DNA from: Pachyseris speciosa
Taxonomy: Eukaryota > Cnidaria > Anthozoa > Scleractinia > Pachyseridae
Direction: 5' to 3'
DNA length: 64,000 nt
Assembly (NCBI GenBank): GCA_016490735.1
Contig: JAEMWC010000128.1
Span: 297,501-361,500, forward strand
Shown: in pieces, positions 1 to 14,532 of the stretch
Layout of the letters: the number at the start of each line of letters is the position of its first letter
Numbering within the stretch: the first letter of the stretch is position 1
Made by a program: the position numbers and the translations under genes
Notes under the pieces: generated by a model
Databases searched by the model: none
What the model saw: the letters and a program-made list of their open reading frames with translations, nothing else
Told to the model about the DNA's origin: nothing

Positions 1-906
1 TTCACAACGCTAAAGTGGTCTCGGGCTTGATTAACGTGTGAATACTCCAACGTGAATTTAGGGTTAATGGGACCGCGAAAGCGTTATAGTTTGGATAACA
101 AAAGCAGCACGAAAGCGATAGCGCAGAACAAAAATATTTTATGTGTTTTGGGAGCGAAAAATGTCGCATTCAAGTTTATGCAGAGCTCTTGATCTTTGGC
201 TGCCTTCGAGCATAACTTCATGGGATTCGCTTATACGCATCTTAAATAAGGTTATGTTAGTCAGTGAAGAGCGCCAAGAAACAGGGAATTGCCTGTCAAA
301 GATTCGAACCGAGTTGCGGATAAACCTCCTCAGTAAAAACCACGGCAATTACCGACCTTGTTGATTTTCAGTGTTTAACTTGGATCAGTATAAATTCGGA
401 CTCGGTTGGGCACTACCTCGGTGTAAAACCCTGTGAAACTCACGAATGACGTAAAAGAAAGAAAACAAAACAAAAACAACAGCGTACAGCAAAACAATAC
501 CTCATAAAAAAAAGTAAACATCGCCAGGTTTTTACACCGAAGTAAACCCCTCGGTTGGGGTGTTGTCCTTCTTTTTGATATAAATTTCACTCGACTGGTT
601 GTTTGTTTTTTGTTTGTTTGTTTGTTTGTTTGTTTTTCCCGCTCAGCACTGGTATTACAAATCATACCGCTAATCAAAGAGAAATATTTGAAATCGACAA
701 ATACGCTATCGAAAGGAAACCAGGCGATTTTGAGATCCATATGACATCAAAAAGCAACGTCTGGTCCTTCAAACCGAATAAACAAAACTATATTTGCAGG
801 TTTTGTTGATAAAATTTACAGATTAGCAACACAGGAATAGTTTGGCAGCAAAATTGTGCCCTCATTGAGATTTATATATTTGGGCTGTTTATTATTATTA
901 ATATTA

Positions 907-965
<59 letters not shown>

Positions 966-996
966 TTGTTTCCAAAGGTCCGTTTTGGAAAGAATA
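1..996. other. 5' flank of the receptor kinase gene, no gene recognised
   Basis: I see no convincing coding exon here. Short open frames are present but have no recognisable domain or splice structure. A TTTG-type simple repeat lies at about 602-640 and a long TTA trinucleotide tract at about 889-965, ending some 30 bases before the first coding exon. Promoter and transcription start of the kinase gene should lie here but no core motif stands out. Confidence 0.4.
889..965. repeat. (TTA)n microsatellite just upstream of the kinase start codon
   Basis: A nearly uninterrupted TTA/ATT trinucleotide run of about 75 bases. It precedes the signal-peptide exon and probably lies in the 5' UTR or proximal promoter. 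The leucine-rich frame through it is an artefact of the repeat; the better start is the ATG at 997, which gives a compact signal peptide. Confidence 0.9.
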
Positions 997-1054
997 ATGG
1001 TCAAGATTCTTCTGTTGGCAATGCTCTTTTTGGTGACGGCAAAATCTAAAGCTG
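997..1054 (+). CDS. Kinase gene exon 1: signal peptide
   Basis: The ATG at 997 opens a 19-residue segment: basic start (MVK), hydrophobic core (ILLLAMLFLV), then a small-residue cleavage region (TAKSKA). It ends at a strong donor, gctg|gtaagt, in phase 1. A phase 1 intron directly after a signal peptide is the usual layout of modular extracellular genes and matches the phase of the next exon. The ATG inside the TTA-repeat frame upstream would add a long artificial leucine tract, so 997 is preferred. Confidence 0.75.
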
Positions 1055-4000
1055 GTAAGTTATTTCCTTGTCATCAGTTGAATTAAAACGCCTGAGATTT
1101 CCGCTTGTGAATTAAGCGCAAGCACCGAAATTTTTTTTCTTTCGTCCACATTTTCTGCCATAGTTATGTAGAGATCTAGCGATGACCAAAGCGGGTCCCT
1201 AGCCAATGGACAATTCAGAGCAAACATAATATTCTTAAACAGGCAGCGGATGATCGCAAGAAATTGCAAAAACATTTCGAGACGATGGAAGAACAGTGTC
1301 AGCGGTTTCGAGCACATTGCTGATACATGTACGTTCTGTAACGCAATCTATTAGGTCGTTTATAGAAAGTTCATCGTCATTAATTTCACTTATCACGAGA
1401 TAAGGCTGTAATCAGATAATTGAATCTTCATTAAAAACGACTTGCTCGGAAAACAACTGGTGAATCATTGTGGCCTAAAGTCTCAGAAATCCTGTAAAAG
1501 CAACCTCCTCCCGGAGCGATGCTGAAGAGACAAAGGCAAGTTTTACCTTTACGAAAGAGGCTAGTGCAAACAAGTACCACGTCGTGAAAGCAACATTCGA
1601 GAGCCATTCCGTAGCGAAGAAGAAAGTCATCTCAGAGTGAGGTAAATTTAACCAACGCGTGCAAAGTCAAGACGAGTCCGTGGAGAATTTCGATACCGAT
1701 CTATATCGTTTAGCCGAATTCTGTGAGCATGGATCTCTGAAAGAATAAATGATCGGCGACCGCTTGGTTTTTGGCATTACGAGCGAAAAACTGAAGATGT
1801 ATGCAGGCCTTACACTTGAAAACGCCGCCCAAAACGCCAGATAAAGCGAGTGCGTAAAGAAATGACAGGGAGTAATACGATCTAGATTAGTCTAGGATAA
1901 CGTAGAGAGCCTTACAGAAACTCAAGGTAAACCAAGAAAGAAACGGACAACTGGTAAACGGAAACTTTAGAGGAGATGAGCCTGGGAGACGAACATGCAG
2001 AAGCAGAAGATGGGGCTGTTATCAAAGGCACAATAGGCAGGCATGGCCAACCAAAGATGCGACATGCCACAAGTACTCCGAGCAAGGTCATTTTGCAAGA
2101 TACTGCCGAGCCCGAAATACCACGAAGAATGTCGACGCAGAGAAGAAGAGGATAGTCCTACCCCAGATACCGAAGAATTTCTTTTAGAAGTCACTTCCAA
2201 CGAACAGAAACCTTGGACAGCTGACCTCACGATTCCGGCGCCGACATCATGCTGCTCCCCAGCAATATTTACAGCGAATTAACCGACAAATAGCTCCTAC
2301 TGAAGAGTTCTAAAAAGTTGTACGGTCCCTGAAGATACCAGCTCAAGTGCCAAGAGGAGTTTGAAGCCTTGCTAAAGTATGCCAACAAATCCTAAAAAGA
2401 GAAGATTTATGTTCTGGATGACTTAGATCGCCCTTTGCTTGGTCGCACAGCCGGTCACAAGCTCGGAGTTATCACGGATATAGATGAAATCCTTTAGCCA
2501 GAGAAATCATCTGGATACATGAAGAAGACACCCTCAGATTGTCTAGGACCTCGGTTGTATCCCCGGAGAATACGAGATAAAGCTTCGTCACAGCATAAAA
2601 CCGTTTAACCTTACTACTCCACGCATAATTGCAACTCCATTACTACCCAAAGTTAAGACGGAATTGAAGCCCATGGAAGACATGGAAGTTACCGAGAGGG
2701 TTGCCAACCTACAAAACAGTGTTCTACCGTGGCGGTCCTTTCCAAGAAGAATGGTGAAGTTAGGAAATGCGGAAACTTCATCCAGCTTAACAAGGCAGCA
2801 CGACGAGAGGACCACTCAAAACCCAACGACGCAGTAGACTCCCGCCAAACTAGCAGCAGCCTCGGTCGTTGAATAGCTGCAAGCCGACTCTGGGTTTTGG
2901 CAGAGAAAACTAGGTTCTAAATCTAAACTGCACTTGCCACTTTCATAACTTCCTAGGGACGGTACTGTTGTAAGCGGCTCCCATTTGGAGTAACATCTGC
3001 ACCAGAGCACTTTCAGAAAGTCATGCAGGAAACTCAAGCCGGATTTTAAGGCGTGGAAGGTCAAATGGATGACATTATAGTGATCGGAGACAAGGAGCAT
3101 GACAAACGTTTAGAGTCAGTTCTCTAGAAAATTTGAATTTGCCAAGGAGAAAGGTATATTCCTGGGTCAGCTACTCGGTAAAGATGGGATTGAAGCCGAC
3201 TCGCCGAAGGTTGAGACAGTCAGGCAGATGAAACTCCGGCCGAAGTCTCAGGAGACGATTCCTAGGAATGCTCAACCAAACGGACAAGAACTTATACAAC
3301 CTAGTTCAGACCAGAAAACCCCTTAGACAACCACTTGCGCCTGATCTGGGACACGATAGAAAAATAAGCGTTCAAAGATATTAAAAGGCAGTTGGTTTCA
3401 ACGCAGTTCTCGCGATCTAGCTGCGGCCCGCAACTGGAGACTATATGTTTCTTCAGATTGAATTGGAGCAGCATTGTTCCAAAAAATAAACGGAAGGTGA
3501 CTCGAAGCCGGTGGCGCTTGTTTCAAAAACACTGACCACTGAGATCGAGAGGGCATCACTAGCTACGAGTTGGGCGTGTAGGGTACTAGCAGTCGAAACT
3601 GACCATAAACCTCTTGTTTGGCTACTAGGCTCTAAAAACCTCGAGGAAATGCCCCCCAAGAATTCTAAGATTGCGAATGCGTATGTTGCGATTCGAGTTC
3701 ACGATCTCCCAACTTCCCGGAAAGCACTTGGTAGCCGTCGATGCCTTGTCACCAGCGTCTCTGACAAACGTCTCTGACACTTTTTCTTCCCCTGCACAAC
3801 AAAAGTAGGATCCAGTGTGGAGGAATCTCAAAGAGTACTTCGAAGAAGGATGGCCACACGTCCACAAGTTCCTCAGTTCGCTTAGCCAGTACTTGAGTTC
3901 AAGAGGCGAGATTTCTATGGTGCGAGGACTACTCCTCAAAGGTTCTCGACAAATTATCCCATGAAATATGAGACTGGAGACCATGGATAAAATTCAAGAG

Positions 4001-5870
4001 GGTGACGAAGGAATCACTAAGTGCAGACGACGAGTCAAGGACTCAGTCTGGTGGCCGGCATTGGGCAAACAGTTGGGAGATATGGTCACGAACTGCCAAA
4101 AATTCATCAGCATAGAAAGCCAAAACAACATCCGATGATACCCTCTGCAATTCCTGAGACAGCATGGCAGGTTCTAGGTACCGATCCTTTTAGCCTGGGA
4201 GGACGAACCTACCTGATAGTGGTAGATTACTTCTCATGCTTCATAAAAATCTCACTGTTGCTGGCATCCCAGACGTCCAGGGACACCATATCTGCACTGA
4301 AGTCCATCTTGTCAAGACAAGGAGGTCCGAAGATCTTGAGATAGGATCCCACAAGTTTTCAAAAGAGTATTAATTACGCATGTAACCTCAAGCTCTAATA
4401 TGCCTCAGGAAAACGTCGAAGCAGAGCGCGCCATAAAGACGGTGACAAACCCACTCAAAAAGAAGAACCAGCTAAATCTCTGATTTCCTTTAGGGCGTCC
4501 CATTGGAGAATGGGTACAGGCCTGCCAAAACGCTCTTCAGGAGAAAGATCCGAACCACAATTCCTTTGCTTCCCGATCAATTGAAACATCCTGACCCAAT
4601 CTTGAAAACTTTCGCGAACATGAACACGAGATACGCTAAGTCAAACAAACCGGTACAACTCCAGTCATCGGCGCACTGAGCAACCACCCCTAAAGTCTGA
4701 AGATCGCGTGCTTGACATGGATCAGAAAACGCCTGCAGTTGTGTAACCGAAAAGGCTGCAAAACTAAGGTCGTACTTGGTGGAAAGTAAATACGGCATTC
4801 TAGTCTGGATAAATTATCCACACCTTATCCCTATGCCAGAAAGCATCGCCTCTAAGGCATACAGAGACCCCACCTTCTGCATCAGCAGATGGAGTTTCAC
4901 GCAAGAAAATCTTATCGGGTGTTGTGAAAACAACCACATCTGGACGAGAAATTAAACCGCCAGTCAGGCTTAACCTATAGCTTATTTCAGTGGACATGAC
5001 ACGAACTCTTAAAAGAATCGGACTTATCTTAAGTTGTGTTTTATTCAATAGATTTGATTGATTTAACAACTACTATTTTATGTTTCATAAAATCCCATAA
5101 GGGGAGATGTTATGTAACACAATCTAGGTCCTTTCTAGAAAACCGTTCGTCCGTATTTTCACTGAACACGAGATAAGACTGTAGTTGGAGAATTGGTGTA
5201 TCATTCTGGCTTTCAAGAACCGTTCGGCGACATAACAATATACTGTGGAATCCGGTTAATACGGACACCAAGGGGACATGCCATAGTGTCCGTATTATCC
5301 GGGTATCCGTATTAAGCGGGCTCTCAGAGAAAACGTCAGGGACACCTGTTTTATCGATATAAAGACCAAAGCATACAGTGTTCCAAGAAAAAGTTTCATT
5401 TCTTAACTGTAACAGTAACAAGTTCATCCTAAAGAAACCTCACGATCATTTATCATAGTCTCAGTTATTGAAACAGGCACGACAATGTATTTATGACGCT
5501 TTTAGTTTGTGACTCAGCCAAGTGGACTAAATATTAGGTAGAACCTTTGAAAGGTCATTCGCCCTTTCTGTTAGGTTTTCACTGGTAAGATATTCAGTCA
5601 CGTCCTCCAGGATTACCATGGCTTCTTTCAGTGATTTGATTTTAGTCTCCTTCGACGCGGCATTGACCTCAATAATATCCTCATCACTGTCGTCGTCGTC
5701 TGGTGAATTCTGAGAGATGGATGCAGATGGACTGGAGAAAAATTCATCCTTCCAATTAACGGTCATCTCGGCGCACGTTGACAGAGTAGAATCTCAAATG
5801 AAGAATGATCCTCGCAGTTTTGTGAACGCAATTTATGCAATTGCGAAAAGAAGCCTGAATTGACCTGATT

Positions 5871-5907
<37 letters not shown>

Positions 5908-8900
5908 ATCGCACCGGTAATCGCGAGGTCACGGGTTCAAACCCCGTTGAAGTCCTGAATTTTTTTCAGGCTTCTTTTCGGGGGGGGGAGGGGGTTAGTA
6001 TCCAGACTGTTAGTGTGCCAAAGACAGTTGTCACGGCTGTATAGAACGGGTAAGCAAAGATACACAAGGCCGAGGAAAAGCATCTAAAGATGAGAAATCA
6101 AGGGAGGGGGCAAAGAGAAGCAAGACTCTGAAAGGCAAGGAGCAGAAAGGTTGTAAGAGGCAGAAAAAGGTGATGTTTTGGAGCCGGATTAGCTCCCCCC
6201 AGTCTGACTGTCCAGCCGAGGATGCAATGCGTCATAGGTGTGGAAAAAATGTCATCTCCAGAATTGTTGTAGGAGCAAAATGGCTAAGCCAGGAAGGCCC
6301 AGCGAATCCAAATGGGCTGAACTACACGACCCTCAGATGCAGCCAGTGACCACTGCTATACAACATTCAGCCAACACCCTTCCTTCAGGGTAGTTCATCT
6401 TGCCGGAACCACCCGCACAGCAATCAAATTGCCCAGTGATGTTTCACAACATTGAGGACTTATTTTCGTCACGAGTTTCATTGACAGCTTAACCAAGAAT
6501 CTTATGTCACTTTCGTTCAGCGCAGAAAATTGAGGACCTCTTCATTTGATTGAGACAGATTGAGGTGCAGGATTTATTGTGATGCCTTTATACGTACACG
6601 AGGTATTGTTTGCAAATGCAGACTCATGCCATATGCCTCCAAGTAGCCATTATCGGGTATTATATAAATGACATTTAGCACTGAATTGAGTTATCTACAC
6701 AGTTCAAAATGGGTGGGAACAAAAAGAGATGATTTTCCTCCAGTTCATTAAACAACTGGACCTAATTCGCAAGTGATAACTGACCTGACAAGACCAGATC
6801 TAGAGTTCTTACCGATGTGGATACAATTCTAATTCAGTAACGACATCACATTTTCTTCTACCAATACAGCAACTTTGAGCAAACGCAGTACTAGCAGAAT
6901 AGAAGATGACATTGAAGGATTACCGATTAGCGATTTTATCATCACAGAGAGGAGACGATTCAAGGAACCTTCACTCAGGTCTTTCATGGGTGGAGAAAGC
7001 CCTGTTGAAAGCAGGTGAGACAGCTTTCAGATGGCATAGGAAATGACCACAGACCACGCGTACGGGGCAAGTCAATAGGAGAAGGGGCATAACGTACAAC
7101 GCGTTAAGCATGGAATTGATACATTGGAACATCACTCTCGTCATTTGCTACCAGTGGAAGGTTTCTTCTGCACGTTTCCAGTTCTCAAGAACCTGACAAC
7201 CATGTTCAAGGAATTTTTCCTTCAGGAAAGGCCTCACTTACACCACTCAAATCCCGGAGAGCCATCAGATATTAACTTGATAAATACCATCCTAGTGAAG
7301 GTCATGGAGTCTGGATTAGGTCCACATCCTACAGTGATGATGTACTAAGCGAAAATAATCAAACTAGGTCGATTACGTCCAGCAGAATTGTTTACTTAGC
7401 GCAAGTACCAAACACCCTTGCCTGTATATGATTCAGATCTGCATCCCAGTTCAGGAGATCAGCAAGAACTTTATCACCGCGACGTTATGTTGGACCACCT
7501 AAGAAACTGATGATCAAAGAAATTTAAGAGTGGTATCGAAGAAGTCGCTGATTAGACTCCCGCACAAGCCTGAATTCTCTAGGCTTTCTTTTCGCTACCA
7601 CTTTATTAAGTAGCGTTCACAAATTAGACGATGGTTCACATTTTCGTGAGTCGTTCTTGTTGTTGTTAGTATAATATTATTTTCCTAACGTTATAAGAAT
7701 GCAGTTAATGTTCTCTATCCTAAAGTCAAAAATTGTGTTTGGTTTGTTTATTTCGCTTTTCGGTTCGCTTATTTATAACATAGAAATAGTCTATTGATCA
7801 GTTTCCTCATTCGCTCCTTAGCTCTAGTTTGCCCAGATGACTGGAAAGAGTTTGATAACTCTTGCTATAAGGTGATGGAAAATTACCTACACTCAAGCAC
7901 ATTTGACTGGTTGAAGGCTTTACGAGTGTGTCTCGGTTCTGGGGCGGACCTTGTCAGCATAGCCAGTGAAGCGGAAATGGGATTTGTTAGCAAAATGTCT
8001 TCCAAGCTCAACAATCATTCAGCTTGGATTGGCTTGCTTTACTCGGCTGGTAACGGTGAATACAATTGGAGTGATGGCACGCCTTTTGACAATTCCGTTC
8101 ACGCACACTGGTTCCATGAAAACCCAGCCAACAAAAGTGGCAACTACTTTTGCGCTGACCTTTGGAGAGGAGGTTTGAACTTTACAAGATGCGGTTGCAA
8201 GGAAAACCAATTTTACATATGTAAAAGACCCAAAGGTAGGTGGTTGTCAGCTTTAGGAGTTTTCACTCCAAGGCCTTAAAATTTTAAACGTTATACCACA
8301 TGAAGGATTGGGTGGATTTCAACTGTCTCGTAGTTTGGAAGTAATTTTAAACTGACTTTAAAAAAGAAGCAACTTGAGTATGGCCTGCTTACAGGGTGAG
8401 CGATCAACTCTTTTACTTTGTTAAAGTGTCTTGATTAATAATAATAATAATAATAATAATTTAGAACTTATATAGCGCATTTTCCAAGTGTAATTCCATG
8501 TGCATTTTCCATGTGTAATGAAATTGGAATTTGTAAAATGTTGGTTTTTGTGGAGAGAGGAAAAGCGGAGAACCGGGAGAAAACCTCTCGGAGTAGAGAA
8601 GAGAACCAACAACAAAATCAACCCACATATGACGCCGAGTCCGGGAATCGAACCCGGGCCACATTGGTGGAAGGCGAGTGCTCTCACCACTGCGCCATCC
8701 CTGCTCCCTGCTTACCGTCTCTTATTTCATTTACCCACGTGTAAGCCACTTTCGGGTGGCGCGTGATTAGAACAATAACGTGTCTCGTCCCACGCGCGAT
8801 CTCTCGCGCGTGACCTCCCTCGTGCGATCACCGCGTCGCTCCAACATAACTTCCGCCAATTTACCTCCAGGTGACAGCTTTACACTTATTAATTACGCCT

Positions 8901-11900
8901 ACTTCTCATCAGGTCCAATAGCATGTTCTGATGGTTGGTTTCTTAAGGGATCGTCATGTTACAAAGCAAGTGACACTTTCAAATCGTGGAATTTGGCGCA
9001 TGACTCTTGTTCATCAGCCGGGGGTCATTTGGCAAAGGTGGATGACAAGGATGAGCAACAGTTTATTGCCGATTACATAGGTGTAACTGGTCTTACGGAA
9101 GGGAATCCTCCGGTAACGGTAAGAACAATATTAAAACACAATCGATAGAGTGTGGGAGCATAGAATGGAAGCAACAGATGAAATATTTTCTCTGTGATTT
9201 AACCAAACGTTCAAAGAAAGAATTGAGTGAATCTATCGATGGCGCACGGAATCTTTAATCCTTGAACCTGATTGGAAAATGATACGTGTTTCCACGCTAA
9301 GGACCACTGGCGACTCTGCAAGCTATTCTGGAAGCGAGAATTTCCATGACAAAAAGCAATGCAGGGGAAGGGGCTGTAAACCACTCGCGTATTACATAAC
9401 ATATATGTTATTTGCCGGCCGGGAGGTCGTATTGGGAAAACTGTGCCAGAGGTCTCGAGTATGGCCCGAGGCCGGCTACGTTCGAGATTGAAGGCAGCGT
9501 TTTTCCCAATACGGACCGACCTAGGCCGGCAAATAACGTGTTTATTTTTCTTCCTTGAGAAAATGGTTAGACTATAGGCGGACTAATCAATCTAGGACGA
9601 GCAAACTCCGTTTATTACGCGGGAATTTGCATTGACGGTATAGTCGGTGAGAAACAAAATACTGCTGAACAAAAGTTTTCAAATTTCTCGCCTTACCGAT
9701 TTGATCCTCGAAATCGTCATGGAGAATTTTAACAGGCACTCTATGGTCAGAAATCTGAACTGTATTAGATGTAAGTTTACCTTGCAGAGTTTTTAACGTT
9801 TCCTGGTATTATGCAACAGAAGACTGACTCTAGCATGAAACCTTCGCCTCCGGCACAAAGACATAAGGAAACTCGTTTCGTCTTGAATTAAACTTAACAA
9901 AACGTCGGTTTAAGAATTGAAAAAGTATAAAATGCAAAGCAAAGAAACCTAAACGCAGTTAAATATGGTAAAGCTCGTATAACTACGGTAATCGCTACAA
10001 CAACCAACGACAACAACAACAAGCGCAACATTTGTAAGCTTACAACACTGACTAACGGAATGTACAACAAAATACAAGCGTGTGCTTTCTTGTTTGATGA
10101 AATCGTAAATAGACCTCGATTATACAAGAGAAAAGGAAAATGACAGCACGGAATGCAGTTCACAACGCCAAACTTGCAATAATATATGGCGGTAACAAAG
10201 CTACAACTTTGAAATTAAATTCGCAAGTGTAATCAGTTAATTGTGTGTACTCGCCTTTTTCAGGAGCTGCAACGATTTCAATCCCACTTCTTGTTCCTTC
10301 GTACACTTAACAACCATTCATGGTTAATATAAAACATCATTTACGCCATTTTTGCGCTTTCACTTTGATGAAAATTTTCGCTCGCTTCCAAGTTTGCTTC
10401 AAAGTCGGCAGCGGTCTGTACTCAGGGTCCAGATGGGAAATCCAGACTGCTGTTACGCGCGCCATCAGTCAATCAGATTCAAGGACTTAGGATTCCAGGA
10501 AAAAATGAAGCCACTTATGCAAATTAGTCGATCTCAACATTAAACTTCGCTTACTCAACCCAACTTCAAAATCAACAAAAAGTTCTTCCTGTGAAAAATT
10601 TTATTTAGAAATTCATTTTCATTAGGTTAATGATATAAGTCGCTGATTATGAAAGTATGGAAAAAGTTTTATGTGTCTTTTTCTAATCACAAAACCGTAA
10701 CATAAAAGAACTGCGAATAGCTTAAAACTTGGCTTTGTTGGTGATGTGCAGCATGCGTTTTTACGTGCACATGATTTCGATTCCTTTGTTACCCAAAGTT
10801 ACAAAGTTACTTAGGGTCAAATATAGGAGAGAGTTACACCTGAATGCTACGTTTTTGTCACCTTTTGACCTTTTCTCTTCATTATCTTCTCGAGATTTCA
10901 TGCAATCCAAAAAGGCCATCGTAGTTTTGTAGTGCATAACCCCATTAATTTCTCAGAATTTTGGAGTGATTTTTAGAGTGTTTATGAATAACGGGAAAGG
11001 GGCGGGGGGAGTGATTTGACGGAAGATGAGAAAAATTTTAAAAAATTCAAATTAATGGAAAAACAAAAAAAAGTTCGTCCTCAACCTCACGCGTACCCAC
11101 ATTGTAGTGGACTGTCTGAGTGTTCGTATATGTCTTAGTTTTCCCTTTTAAATTTGTTGGTCAAGTCACTTCTTATTTCATCAGTATCCATGGTTTGCAG
11201 ATGTCATCAGAAAAAGTTAAAATTGAATATTTTGAGTTTTTACCTTCATCTGATAAAAGACATTTTAAAGATATATCTTCTGGCCTGTTTTCAGCTCGGT
11301 AGCATGCTATAGTTTCAATTTGTAAGTGTTCCACAAGGCGTGACATCTGAATCGTATGTGAGAGACATGTCACGTACTCGAAAATATCAATTTGCCTCGT
11401 GTTTTCGAGTTCTAAATAACCAATGTGTTAAGAGACGAATATTTTCAAGTTTAGCAAAGAGAAGAATGTTTTGAGTGAGCCAAACTAAACTCCTGATGTT
11501 TCCACTGGATTTCCGGCCGCCACGTTGGTGCCCCTCAGAGGGACACCAACGAGGCTTTTCCATGCTAAAACCTATAATTTTGAGTGAAACCCTTTGCCGA
11601 ATAACTGGAGTTCGGAATATCGCACAGCCCTAAAACTTCGACACGATGTTTATTACTCTTTTACAATATGTCTAAATATGGGTTATTGGCCAAGCGTGAG
11701 GTCAAGATGACGGTATATTTGCCAAGTTCTTTTTTGAGTGTTTATGGACCGAGACGAAGTGACAAAGTCTTGACCGAACAAGCTTTATCAATAAAGGATT
11801 TATTAAGACTCATTGGACACTATTAGGAGACAGTAAAACGCGAGACGAACGCGATATCCCTAACGGTCAAGATGGCTTCATCTTGACCTCGTGAGTAACC

Positions 11901-14488
11901 AATCACAGCAGGATAATTGATTCATCTTGACCGCTGAAAGAGCCAGTCATAATTTCTTGACTTCATTTATTGAATGCTAAGTGATGGTGCTATGGGTAAC
12001 CTGGCCATTTTATCACACGGTTAGTTTTGTGCTCAAAATGGCTGCTGTTTATTTCACAGTAAATATTCAAGGTAGCAGTGTGCCGTTCTCAAAAGGTTAA
12101 CACAGCTTTCTAAAACTGTAAATCGAAAGAACAAGTTTTAAGGGACACTCGACAACTTTAACAGTGGAAATCAGTTAGTTCATAGCGAAGAAATCCCTCA
12201 TAGAGGACAGATTGTGGTTTTGGTGCCTCGCAAATCACTGCCGTGAATCATCAAATTGTTGACTTTCTCCAAAATATTCTTCCCTGCTAGCAGAGGTCTG
12301 ATGATCAGTCACGTATTTAATCTTTAATCCCGCGGTTCAAATATATGATTTTCATATATTCATTCTCATATATTCACCACTAACGGGTATATTACGAACC
12401 AACAGAACGACCAGCTCCCAGGTGGCTTTTAGGTCAGTCGGTAGGGCGCTGTACCGGTATCGCAGAGATCGTGGGTTCGACTCCCGTACAGGCCTGAAAT
12501 TTTTTTCAAGCTTTATTTTCACAACCGCTTAAGTAGTGTTCATAACTGCGATGATCAGTCACATATTTAATCATTAATCCGCACTTCAAATATATGATTT
12601 TCATATATTCATTCTCATATGAAGAAACATGGCCACCGGATTAGGTGTAGATCACATTCAGGGGCGTAGCTAGGAGGGGGTCACACTGTGATTGTCACGT
12701 CGACATCCACGCTGCGTGTAGTTTACTAAATGTTACATTTTTTCGTATGAGCAGTGAGTTTAGCGGGGCGGGGCCAAGCCATTTTCATGATTCTTCGGAT
12801 TCGCGCGTTTTCAACACCTGAAGAATAAGGTTTGTATGTTGAAATGATTAATTTTGTTCTGTTTTGACACGAGCATACTCGGAAAAAATCCGAGTCCTAC
12901 CAATAGGAGTCGAACCTATGACCTTCCGATCACTAGTTCGGATGCACTACCACAAGCTTAGACCCTTAAACTAGGCTAATGGTATATTAGGTATACTTAA
13001 TGTCGCACGAAGGGGGCTCACGGGCACCCCAGTACCCTCCCTTAGCTATGCCACTGACATTGGATTTAAAAAGCTACAACATTATTTTTAATTACATACA
13101 ATGTCGGAACAAAAATATTTTCCAGTACATTCCGGTACCATTCCGGTACTGATCTGGTTCATTCTGGTACTATTCCACTTCATTCTGGTGCCATTCAGGT
13201 TCATTCCGGTACTATTCTGGTTCATCCCGGTCTCGCTCCCGTTCATTCCAGTATCATTCCGGTATCATTCTGGTTCATTCTGGTACCGTTCCGGTTCATT
13301 TCGATATAATTCCGGTTTCATTCCAGTTCATTCAGTGTCAGTCTGTCTCATTCCATTCCGTCCCGGCATTTAATAATGCCCTGATGACAGCTGTGCGAGT
13401 CATAAGCTGCATGGCAGATGCTAGATAGGGGAAGGGAAGGAGGAAGCGGGCGCATGCAGAGAGAGAACACCCGTTTCCCCAATCCCTTTCCCTTTCCAGC
13501 GCCTGCCATGCAAGCTATGTGAGTCGAGAAACTCTGTTAAGATCAATCCGCATACAACTGCTTAACGCATCTCGTTTAGTTGAAAAGATGCCATTTCCTG
13601 AGCACTTGTAAAAGTTTATCTGTTGTATGGGAATAGAGAGCTTGCCATAATTATATGTCACACAATTGGGTATTTACCAGGAACATGGGGGTGGGGTTGT
13701 GGTTTGAGGGGGTGCTCCAGAGTGGCTTTAAGCTATCACAGCACTGCAGAGAAACAGAAGGGATACCAAGCAACTTTAGTAGTCTACGATACATGTAGGG
13801 TATAGAAATCAGGAGATCAATTAACTGCCTGTGTGGAATTTGGTCAGGAATTAAATGGGAAGAGAAACTCACAGGTGACACTGTGATGGCCATAGAGTTT
13901 CTTGCAAATTGTGATAGGGTACGGTCACCAATATAAACAATGTTATGTATTTTTCTAAAATTACAACTGTTGCTCGCATGGCTCATGTTAGGGCTTCATA
14001 AAACGTTGTGCTCGCGTGACTTGCTGGATTTCAATTTTTATGACTCTGCTTGTGTGAGACAAAATGTTTTATGCAATAAACTGCATGAAAGCATGACTCA
14101 TTACTAACTGCAGCATTTATTTGTTCTGACGAAAGCATGTGTGGGTTGATGAAAAAAGCAACGACAAGTGTGTTCAAATACAAACTACCAGTGGTGAGAA
14201 GAGTGAAGAAAATTGCCAAGAATCAAGTTTTTACATCTGTGAACGGCCAGTTACAGGTAAGAGTTAGTTATTAACTATGGCTGTGTGAATGCATCTGTTC
14301 AGGTCAAATGTAACTCACCTGTGCATTGTTACCTGACTCATCAATGAGACATTCGTCAAAGGACTAGATTTCATTTATTCTTAGGGATGCAGGGATGGGA
14401 GGAGCAGGGATGGCGTAGTGGTGAGACCACTCGCCTTCCACCAATGTGGCCCGGGTTCGATTCCCGGACTCGACGTCATATGTGGGTT

Positions 14489-14532
<44 letters not shown>

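Noticed and set aside
816..1004. Open frame with a long asparagine run on the minus strand
   Set aside because: It is only the translation of the (TTA)n microsatellite.
8640..8716. Functional tRNA-Gly on the minus strand
   Set aside because: Same head plus body occurs at 14395 and 49950, so it is a SINE.
13101..13373. 90-codon open frame with FIPV-type repeats
   Set aside because: Produced by the minisatellite unit; no start context, splice site or family.
13834..13900. Possible middle exon for CTLD 2 (frame with CGIWSGIKWEE)
   Set aside because: Two tryptophans looked promising, but the spacing, splice phase and lack of a WxDG motif do not fit a lectin core.
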